A stretch of DNA of 64,000 nt, taken from NCBI RefSeq assembly GCF_000169455.1, contig NZ_AAYC01000012.1, positions 95,379 to 159,378 of the forward strand, read 5' to 3'. Under the pieces are notes generated by a model, which saw only the letters and a program-made list of their open reading frames with translations, was not told where the DNA came from and searched no databases. Made by a program: the position numbers and the translations under genes. Numbering within the stretch: position 1 is the first letter of the stretch; every line of letters begins with the position of its first letter. This DNA is from Roseobacter sp. SK209-2-6 (GTDB taxonomy: Bacteria; Pseudomonadota; Alphaproteobacteria; Rhodobacterales; Rhodobacteraceae). Below, one piece after another: positions 44,268-51,514 of this stretch.

Positions 44268-45299
44268 TCATTTTGAAAGCCCCATTTCTGCCAGAAATGC
44301 TTCTTCCTGTGGTGGGAGGGTGGAGGCCTGGCGCAGTTTATCGCGCATGTCCTGATAGCTGGGGTGCTCCAAAAGAATGTCGCGTTTTTCTCGGTGTAAA
44401 CGCACTGCATTGCGGTGCAGTTCGGCAATTTCAGGATCTGATTTAAGCGCTTTGAGGGCCTCAGTCAGCGCGGGCAGATATCGCGCTATCGAGAGGTCTT
44501 GATAGGCTGGATCGTTGCGTTCTCGCCAATAGCTGTCGTCAAAGGCACGATTTTCGCGGTTCACGTCGCCCCTATCGTTTTTGACCAAATAGCTATCAAG
44601 TGAGCGTAGGGCATAGTGGTTCAGCGTTGCAAAATCGCGGCTTCCCTGTGCAGGAAATTTGCGGATCCGGCGCGGGTTGGCTGCAACCAAAAAGCGGTGC
44701 TGCACAGCGCGCCCGGAACCGTCACTCCAGCGCGGATACTCCGATTTTGGTATGGATTTCTTAAAGAAAGGGCGGTGCGCGCCGTAATATTGCAAAGGAA
44801 AGTCCTGCCGGACGAGGGTTTTGACCTCAATCGCGGTTTCATCACACCAGATGTCTGGATTGTGGGAGTGGGTGAACTGGCTGATCACCGGCTGATCCTC
44901 AAAACGCTCCACCCCATCATTGGCAAAAAACTGAAAGTTCACCGAGATTGCCTGAGGATCACCACAGGCCTCTATCAGGGCAGGGATACTATGGTCCCCA
45001 ACGTGAATGTTCAAAAATTCATCTACATCCGCGACCCAGGCCCAATCTGCCTTCTGAATCAGGGGGTGCTGCCGGGCGACTTTTAACGCCTCCATCTGGT
45101 AATTCCGCCCTTGGGCGGGATTGGGCAAATGGGTCAGCAGGCCGCGTGAGGCCAAAGCGTCGAGCAGCTCGGCTGTGCCATCTGTGCAATCGTTCGAATA
45201 GAACAGGAAATCCGTCACACCGAGCAATCGGTTGAAGGCGATCCACTCCAGCAGGAAAGGGCCTTCGTTCTTGACGCAGGTTACGGCCGTGATGCGCAT
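44268..45299 (-). CDS. Glycosyltransferase family 2-type protein, first gene of the glycan operon
   Basis: The 343-residue enzyme begins MRITAVTCVKNEGPFLLEWI, has SNDCTDGTAELLD (about 36-48) and the metal-binding VADVDEFLN (about 88-96), and the TLNHYALRSLDSYLVKNDRG block shared with the other two glycosyltransferases of the operon. AGAGG lies eight bases before the ATG at 45299. Being first, it follows the operon promoter in the 281-base region shared with the divergent MoxR gene. Donor and acceptor sugars are unknown. Confidence 0.87.
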   Translation of the reverse strand: MRITAVTCVKNEGPFLLEWIAFNRLLGVTDFLFYSNDCTDGTAELLDALASRGLLTHLPNPAQGRNYQMEALKVARQHPLIQKADWAWVADVDEFLNIHVGDHSIPALIEACGDPQAISVNFQFFANDGVERFEDQPVISQFTHSHNPDIWCDETAIEVKTLVRQDFPLQYYGAHRPFFKKSIPKSEYPRWSDGSGRAVQHRFLVAANPRRIRKFPAQGSRDFATLNHYALRSLDSYLVKNDRGDVNRENRAFDDSYWRERNDPAYQDLSIARYLPALTEALKALKSDPEIAELHRNAVRLHREKRDILLEHPSYQDMRDKLRQASTLPPQEEAFLAEMGLSK

Positions 45300-45580
45300 G
45301 ATGCACCTCTGCAATAGCATCTTGCACCGGGCCAGAACCTGCCGGTGCCAGTCAATCGCTGGTTCATGGGTCTATCTGCTCTGCCTCGTCGCACCTGTTT
45401 TTATGGCGCATTCTCTTTGAACCTGAGTTTTGCATTGCAGGGCGCGCAGGTCAATCTTCCAGCCACTTCGGGTTCGAGCGCATAGGTTTGTGTTGCCAAA
45501 GAGACGTAACGATAGTCTGCTCTTGCTTGACCCTAGCTCCTGGGCGTGGCCATCTCTGGGCACGCAGAGGGAGAATGCTG

Positions 45581-46489
45581 ATGCAGACCATACAGTCGAT
45601 AGATCACGTGCAGACGATGCTTAACGAGCAAGGCTATGTCTGTGGCCGTGATCTGGCAACGGTGGTTTTCCTCTCACTTCGGCTGGGGCGCCCCCTGTTC
45701 CTGGAGGGGGAGGCCGGTGTTGGCAAGACGGAGATCGCCAAAGCGCTGGCCGTTGCCCTGGGGCGGCGCCTGATCCGATTGCAATGCTACGAAGGGCTGG
45801 ATACTTCCAGTGCCGTTTATGAATGGAATTTTGCGGCGCAGATGGTGGCAATCCGCACCGCTGAGGCCGCCGGTAGTGCAGACCGTCGCGATCTGCAGGC
45901 AGAGCTGTTTTCAGAAGATTTCCTCATAGAACGTCCGCTGCTAGAGGCGATGCGTCCCGATGAAAATGGAGCGCCTGTTCTGCTGATTGATGAGCTGGAC
46001 CGCACGGATGAACCCTTTGAGGCTTTTCTGTTAGAGGCGCTTTCGGATTTTCAGGTCACGATACCGGAGCTGGGCACCATCAAGGCACCGGAACCCCCCA
46101 TCGTGGTTCTGACCTCTAACCGCACCCGCGAAGTGCATGATGCCCTGAAGCGGCGCTGCCTCTATCATTGGGTCGACTATCCGGATTTTGAGCGGGAGTT
46201 GGCCATCCTTCAGGCCCGCGCCCCGGATGTCTCTAAGGAGCTGAGCCGCGAGGTTGTGGCCTTTGTGCAAGAATTGCGTACTGAAGATCTGTTCAAGCGC
46301 CCGGGTGTCGCGGAGGCGATCGATTGGGCCAATTGCCTGCTGGCCTTGGATGTGATCAATCTCTCGCCAGAGGTGATCGCAGACACACTGGGGGCCGTGC
46401 TGAAATACCAGGATGACATCGCCCGGCTGCAGGGTTCAGAGGCCAAACGCATTCTGGACAGGGTTAGAAGCGGATTGGAGGCTACATGA
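45581..46489 (+). CDS. MoxR/CoxD-family AAA+ ATPase
   Basis: The 302-residue ATPase has Walker A EGEAGVGKTE (about 41-50), Walker B LLIDELDR (about 125-132) and sensor VVLTSNRTREV, the pattern of MoxR proteins. In CO dehydrogenase clusters the homologue CoxD helps to assemble the molybdenum site. It is followed by a 130-aa protein and CoxE (VWA), the usual MoxR-VWA pair. The ATG at 45581 is preferred over 45575 because GGGAG lies seven bases upstream. Its stop overlaps the next start (ATGA). Confidence 0.88.
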   Translation: MQTIQSIDHVQTMLNEQGYVCGRDLATVVFLSLRLGRPLFLEGEAGVGKTEIAKALAVALGRRLIRLQCYEGLDTSSAVYEWNFAAQMVAIRTAEAAGSADRRDLQAELFSEDFLIERPLLEAMRPDENGAPVLLIDELDRTDEPFEAFLLEALSDFQVTIPELGTIKAPEPPIVVLTSNRTREVHDALKRRCLYHWVDYPDFERELAILQARAPDVSKELSREVVAFVQELRTEDLFKRPGVAEAIDWANCLLALDVINLSPEVIADTLGAVLKYQDDIARLQGSEAKRILDRVRSGLEAT

Positions 46490-46878
46490 AATTGTTTCGC
46501 CCGACTGGGCTGAAAGAGCTGGTTCTGGTTCGCGACAGCGGCTGGGCGTCCTGGCCGCCCCGGCTTCCGGATCAGCCGATTTTCTATCCGGTCACCACTT
46601 TCGGCTATGCTGAGAAGATCGCAAGGGACTGGAACTCAGTCCTGCCCGCGCCGGACAATATGGGGTTTGTGACGGAATTCACCATCTCTGAGGCTGCGGC
46701 GCGGCGCTATCCGGTTGAAGAGGCCGGAGGGCGCGAACACCGCGAACTTTGGGTGCCTGCCGAGGAGTTGGAATGGTTCAATGGCGAGCTGACCAGCACG
46801 ATCAGAATTGTTTCGGCCTATCGAGACCGCCAGCCCTGGGATCTGGAAGAGGCGGCCCAGGTTTTACAGGGACCATGA
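46486..46878 (+). CDS. Conserved protein of the cox cluster, often named ADP-ribosylation/crystallin J1
   Basis: The 130-residue protein begins MKLFRPTGLKELVLV and has WPPRLPDQPIFYPV (about 23-36), GFVTEFTISEAA and ELWVPAEELEWFNGEL (about 87-102). Homologues carry the label 'ADP-ribosylation/crystallin J1', but the sequence is far shorter than the ADP-ribosylglycohydrolase fold and shows none of its acidic motifs, so the name should not be read as a function. It is translationally coupled to the MoxR gene and lies before CoxE, which suggests a role in enzyme maturation. Confidence 0.75.
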   Translation: MKLFRPTGLKELVLVRDSGWASWPPRLPDQPIFYPVTTFGYAEKIARDWNSVLPAPDNMGFVTEFTISEAAARRYPVEEAGGREHRELWVPAEELEWFNGELTSTIRIVSAYRDRQPWDLEEAAQVLQGP

Positions 46879-46920
46879 ATGCGCACCAGGTCCATGCCCT
46901 TGCCATGAAGGGGGCAGTTG

Positions 46921-48171
46921 ATGCCTGAGCTTCCAACACTGGAATTGCCGGAAGATCCGAAACTGGTGCAGAATATCACGCATTTTGCGCGGGCGCTGCG
47001 GCGGGCTGGGCTGCCCGTTGGCCCCGGGCGGGTCACTGATGCCATCCGGGCGGTCGCAGCGGCGGGGTTCTCCAGCCGGCAGGATTTCTATTGGGCTTTG
47101 CATGCCTGTTTTGTCTCCCGGCCCGAGCACAGAAGGGTTTTTGCCCAGGTGTTCCGGCTTTACTGGCGCGATCCGAGGTTTTTGGAACATATGATGGCAG
47201 CAATGCTGCCCGCCATTCGCGGGGTTCAGGAGGAGCGGGCTGCGAAACCTGCGGAAAAACGCGCGGCCGAGGCCCTGTTGGATGGGGCAAATCAGGCGGC
47301 GGAGCCACCAGAGATGGCTGAAGAGGGCTCGGAGATAGAGCTGGACGCCAGCCTGACTATGTCTTCGGAAGAGCGGTTGCGGAACCTGGATTTTGAGCAG
47401 ATGAGCACCGAAGAAGTCGCTGCTGCCAAACGGGTCCTGGCTAAAATGACACTGCCTGTTTCCCCATTGATCACGCGCCGCCTGCAACCCGCGGTGCAAG
47501 GAGCCAGGGCTGATTGGCGGCGCACGATGCGTTTAGCGAGCCGTAACGGTGGCGAAATCTGCTCCATTGCCAAGGCAGAGCGCCGCAAGCGCTGGCCCAA
47601 CCTGGTGGTTCTTTGCGATATCTCCGGCTCGATGAGTCAATACAGCCGAATGGTACTGCATTTTCTGCATGCGGTTGCCAATTCCAAGGGACAGGGCTGG
47701 GCGCGGGTATATGGGTTCACCTTTGGCACCCGCCTCACCAATATCACCCGGCATTTGGCAACCCGAGATGTTGACGCGGCCCTGGCCGCTGCAGGGGCGG
47801 AGGCCCAGGATTGGGAGGGTGGAACCCGGATCGGAGCCTGTCTGCATGAGTTTAACCGGGATTGGTCCCGCCGTGTTCTGGGGCAGGGGGCTGTCGTCCT
47901 ATTGATCACTGACGGGTTGGATCGTGATGACCCTGATACTCTGAGCCATGAGATGCAGCGCCTCCACCTCTCTGCCCGTCGACTCATATGGCTTAACCCA
48001 CTTCTGCGTTGGGGAGAGTTTGCCCCCAAAGCGCAAGGGATCCGGGCGATGTTGCCTCATGTTGACAGTTTTCGTGCGGGGCATACAATTGCCTCTCTGG
48101 AAGATCTGGCAGAGGCCTTTGCACAACAAAAAGACAAGGGTGAACACGAGCGGTTGATGGCATTGCTGTAA
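46921..48171 (+). CDS. coxE: CoxE-like protein with von Willebrand factor A domain
   Basis: The 416-residue protein has a helical N-terminal part and a C-terminal VWA domain with the metal-binding DISGSMS motif (about 238-244), TFGTRLTNIT and a second acidic site in LLITDGLDRDD. CoxE works with the MoxR ATPase CoxD in maturing the molybdenum hydroxylase. Acidic residues around 120-150 form a flexible linker. AAGGGGG lies before the ATG. A gap of 540 bases separates it from xdhC. Confidence 0.88.
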   Translation: MPELPTLELPEDPKLVQNITHFARALRRAGLPVGPGRVTDAIRAVAAAGFSSRQDFYWALHACFVSRPEHRRVFAQVFRLYWRDPRFLEHMMAAMLPAIRGVQEERAAKPAEKRAAEALLDGANQAAEPPEMAEEGSEIELDASLTMSSEERLRNLDFEQMSTEEVAAAKRVLAKMTLPVSPLITRRLQPAVQGARADWRRTMRLASRNGGEICSIAKAERRKRWPNLVVLCDISGSMSQYSRMVLHFLHAVANSKGQGWARVYGFTFGTRLTNITRHLATRDVDAALAAAGAEAQDWEGGTRIGACLHEFNRDWSRRVLGQGAVVLLITDGLDRDDPDTLSHEMQRLHLSARRLIWLNPLLRWGEFAPKAQGIRAMLPHVDSFRAGHTIASLEDLAEAFAQQKDKGEHERLMALL

Positions 48172-48711
48172 TCCTGTCTTCCTCATTTGTTTCTTTGATT
48201 TATCCCTCGCTCACAATGCAAAATCCAATACCTGATTTTATTCGATTTTGATCGAACATCTGTCCTGGCAGGGTGTTTAAGCCTCATTTTCGGAGTGTAT
48301 TCTGGAGAGACCAAATGCCGATTTACTAGAGAATGTGCGCGCCTACTTCCTGACTGACGCCGTCTGGAAGGCGAGTGGCGTTCTCGATAAAAAATTTGGG
48401 GTAAGACGACCCTAGGGGTTATTCCAGGCGCCAAAACCGAAAGCCTGATCGAAACGCTTGGTGATCTCTTGGGCGTCCTCTAAGGCTTGGTTTCTATCGT
48501 GATTGCCTTTGCGCTTGCGGAGCGTTTGAACCCCTCGGTTGGTCGGGTGCAAGAGGCTGAATAACCCGGTGTTCCCTCAAACTCGGGAACGGCCCTTGCT
48601 TCCTGGCGTACCTGCTGATGCTGGGGTGTTTTGTAAATCTCACGGTTTTGCGCCTTGAAACCCTGTGCCTGAAGGGCAAGGTTGAGACAGTTGAACAACC
48701 TTGGAGGGGGT
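48172..48711. other. 540-base gap with possible gene remnants
   Basis: No intact gene is supported. The first 130 bases are AT-rich. Short open stretches with protein-like ends occur: on the minus strand 48412-48552 reads a 46-residue piece ending in TKRFDQAFGFGAWNNP; on the plus strand a piece ends in FLTDAVWKASGVLDKKFG. They overlap only partly, have no ribosome sites, and may be remnants of a lost gene or chance. The xdhC ribosome site GGAGGGGG lies at the end of the gap. Confidence 0.4.
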
Positions 48712-49695
48712 ATGGTCGAGAAAACAGCCATCTGGGAGAGCGCGGCGAGCACTGCACTGCGCTGGCATCGCGAAGGGCATGGCGCTGTTCTGGCAACCGT
48801 GATCGAGACCTGGGGGTCCGCCCCACGCCGTACTGGCGCTCAGCTGGTGGTCAGTGGTGACGGGCGAATTGAAGGCTCGGTTTCGGGAGGCTGTGTCGAA
48901 GGCGCGGTTGTGCTAGAAGCGCAGGAGGCCCTGAAAGAGGGCCTGTCCCGTGTGTTGGAATTTGGCGTGAGCGATGGCGATGCCTTTGCTGTTGGCCTGG
49001 CCTGTGGTGGTACAATTCGCATTCTGGTGGAACCGGTTGGATCAGCTTTGCCTCTCTGCGTTCTGGAAGAGCTGGTTGCAGCGCAGCAATCGCGCCAAGC
49101 CGTTACTTATGAGATCAATCTTGCTTCAGGGCGCGCACGCTTGTTGAAGGATGGTTATCCCGAACGCCTCCGTTCTGATCGTTCAGGGTTTGAAGACGAT
49201 GGAGAGACCTTTGTTGCCGTCCATAATCCGCCTCTGCGTTTGGTCATTGTTGGAGCGGTCCATATTGCTCAGTCCTTGGTTCCGATGGCGCAGATCGCGG
49301 GATATGATCCCTATGTGATCGATCCCCGGGCAGCCTTTGCCACCCCAGAGCGGTTTCCGGGAGTCACTCTCTTGGAGGATTGGCCAGATGAGGCTGTTAC
49401 GACTTTGGGCCTGGATCACCGCACTGCACTTGTGTTGCTTACCCATGACCCAAAACTCGATGATCCCGCCCTGATTGCGGCGCTTGACCGGGATTGCTTT
49501 TATTTTGGCGCACTGGGCTCAAAACGCACGCATGCCAAGCGGCTGGACCGATTGCGGGCCAGCGGAAGCTCGGAGGCGCAGTTACAGCGAATTCACGGAC
49601 CTATTGGCCTTGATCTGGGTGCCTCAGGCCCATCGGAAATTGCGGTTGCTATCCTGGCAGAGATGACAGCCGTGCTGCGTGGGAAACAGACATGA
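48712..49695 (+). CDS. XdhC/CoxI-family molybdenum cofactor insertion protein
   Basis: The 327-residue protein has an N-terminal XdhC domain (ATVIETWGSAPRRTGAQL and GSVSGGCVEGAVV, about 28-68) and a C-terminal Rossmann-like domain (LRLVIVGAVHIAQSLVPMA, FYFGALGSKRTHAKR). XdhC proteins bind the molybdenum cofactor, promote its sulfuration and deliver it to xanthine-oxidase-family enzymes. GGAGGGGG lies before the ATG. The stop overlaps the start of the next gene by four bases. Confidence 0.9.
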   Translation: MVEKTAIWESAASTALRWHREGHGAVLATVIETWGSAPRRTGAQLVVSGDGRIEGSVSGGCVEGAVVLEAQEALKEGLSRVLEFGVSDGDAFAVGLACGGTIRILVEPVGSALPLCVLEELVAAQQSRQAVTYEINLASGRARLLKDGYPERLRSDRSGFEDDGETFVAVHNPPLRLVIVGAVHIAQSLVPMAQIAGYDPYVIDPRAAFATPERFPGVTLLEDWPDEAVTTLGLDHRTALVLLTHDPKLDDPALIAALDRDCFYFGALGSKRTHAKRLDRLRASGSSEAQLQRIHGPIGLDLGASGPSEIAVAILAEMTAVLRGKQT

Positions 49696-50708
49696 AATTC
49701 GGCAAGCGCCCTGTTCGTGAGGCACTTGGAACGATTCTGGCCCATTCGATCAAGGCATCGCGTTCGGCTGAGGAGATAGGGACTCCCTATAGGATCCCAA
49801 AGGGAACGGAACTTACACGTCGCCACTTGGAGGATTTGATCGCGGTCGGGCATGAGGTTGTAACGGTTGCGGAAATCGAAGCTGAGGACGTTCAAGAAAA
49901 CGAAGCTGCATTATTCCTGGCGCGGGCATTGGTGCCGGACGAAGCTCGGCAACGCGTACGTATCTCTGATGCGGGTGCAGGCCGGGTAAATCTCTATGCG
50001 GATTGTTGCGGGATAACCTGCCTGGATGTTGCATGTATCGAAGCGCTGAATGCTGTTGACCCTATGATCACTATTGCGACTGTTCCGCCCTGGTATCGCG
50101 TAGACGAAGGGGGAATGATCGCCACCATAAAGATAATTTCCTACGCGGTTGCCTCAGAACTTTTGCAAGCTGCTGCACAAAAGGGGGGCGAAGCGGTCAA
50201 AGTACTGCCACCAGTATTCAGAACGGCCACACTGATCGAAACGCAGGTCAACGAAGAGATGCCGTCGAACAAGGGGCGGCGTGCCATGGCTGGGCGCCTA
50301 CACCGAATGGGGCTAGAGCTGACCTCCCGACAGATTGTCCCACATCGCGAGGAAGACTTGTCTGCAGCGCTTCAAAAGGCACCGGGAGAGGTGCTGCTTG
50401 TTCTGACCGGCTCAGCTACTTCAGATGCACGAGATGTTGCACCAGAGGCGCTGCACCTTGCTGGTGGCAGGATCACGCGCTTTGGTATGCCGGTTGATCC
50501 TGGCAACCTGCTATTCTTGGGCAATCTGGGTGAGAAGCCTGTCATCGGTTTGCCTGGATGTGCGCGTTCCCCTGCTTTGAATGGCGCCGATTGGGTGCTG
50601 GAAAGGGTTTTGTGCGGCTTGGATCTGACCGGAGGGGATATTGCTGCCATGGGTGTCGGCGGGTTGCTTAAAGAGATTCCCACGCGCCCCATGCCGAGAG
50701 ATAGCTAG
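49692..50708 (+). CDS. Molybdopterin-binding (MoCF-like) protein
   Basis: The 338-residue protein contains a MoCF/MoeA-like half at the C-terminus: LLVLTGSATSDARDV (about 236-250), GGRITRFGMPVDPGNLLFLG and VIGLPGCARSP, in the places of the TGGTS and GLPGNP elements of MoeA. The N-terminal half is not assigned. Homologues lie next to xdhC in Mo-hydroxylase clusters, some fused to MobA-like nucleotidyltransferases. It likely handles cofactor for the CoxSLM enzyme. Coupled to xdhC by an ATGA overlap; a 211-base gap follows. Confidence 0.82.
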   Translation: MKFGKRPVREALGTILAHSIKASRSAEEIGTPYRIPKGTELTRRHLEDLIAVGHEVVTVAEIEAEDVQENEAALFLARALVPDEARQRVRISDAGAGRVNLYADCCGITCLDVACIEALNAVDPMITIATVPPWYRVDEGGMIATIKIISYAVASELLQAAAQKGGEAVKVLPPVFRTATLIETQVNEEMPSNKGRRAMAGRLHRMGLELTSRQIVPHREEDLSAALQKAPGEVLLVLTGSATSDARDVAPEALHLAGGRITRFGMPVDPGNLLFLGNLGEKPVIGLPGCARSPALNGADWVLERVLCGLDLTGGDIAAMGVGGLLKEIPTRPMPRDS

Positions 50709-50919
50709 GGGCAGCCAAGAGATCGCCTCCCATTTGTGCAGTGTGGCTGCAGGCTAGGGTCAAATTGTCCTGATTTGGAGGTCCTTCTCTGAGAGGAGAG
50801 CCATTTTTTGCCAACCGGTAAAATTGTTTGTGACCCAGCGTCCAAAGGGGTTCGCGTAGAGCTCTTCCCGTGTTTAACTCTCATTAGCCAGAAAAAAACA
50901 AGCTAAACGGGAGGAATAC

Positions 50920-51405
50920 ATGACCAAGGTCTCGATGACCGTGAACGGCAAAGCCGCGAGCGGAGAGGCAGAGGGGCGCACGCTGTTGTCGTCTTTCCTG
51001 CGTGAGGAACTGGGGCTGACGGGAACCCATGTGGGCTGCGACACCAGCCAGTGCGGCGCCTGTGTTGTCCATGTGAATGGGGTTGCGGTGAAATCCTGCA
51101 CCATGTTGGCCGCTGAGGCCGAAGGCGCTGAGGTTGCCACCATCGAAGGTCAGGCCGCCCCTGATGGTACGCTGAATGTGATCCAGCAGGCCTTCCAGGA
51201 TCATCACGGGCTTCAATGTGGTTTCTGCACGCCGGGGATGGTGATGTCCGCAGCGGCTCTGCTGAAGGACAATCCCAAGCCCAGCGAGCAGGAGATCCGA
51301 GAGTACCTTGAAGGGAACCTCTGCCGCTGTACCGGCTATCATAACATCGTCAAGGCGATCTTGGCCGCATCCGGACAGGATGCCTCTGCCATCGCAGCAG
51401 AATAA
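50920..51405 (+). CDS. coxS: Molybdenum hydroxylase small subunit, 2 x [2Fe-2S] (CoxS)
   Basis: The 161-residue subunit has the plant-type ferredoxin cysteines C40, C45, C48 and C60, and the second cluster cysteines C100, C103, C135 and C137 (CGFCTPG and CRCTGY). It passes electrons from the molybdenum site to FAD. GGGAGG lies before the ATG. It is first in the S-L-M order, which is characteristic of form II clusters. Confidence 0.94.
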   Translation: MTKVSMTVNGKAASGEAEGRTLLSSFLREELGLTGTHVGCDTSQCGACVVHVNGVAVKSCTMLAAEAEGAEVATIEGQAAPDGTLNVIQQAFQDHHGLQCGFCTPGMVMSAAALLKDNPKPSEQEIREYLEGNLCRCTGYHNIVKAILAASGQDASAIAAE

Positions 51406-51514
51406 CGCCCGCCTCCTGGGCCGCCAGAGGGAGGCGCGGCCCCGGCAATTGTCAAAAGCATAACCAAGAGGTGCGCCCCAAGCGGAGGCACACTCCAGGG
51501 AGGAGATTTGAGAC

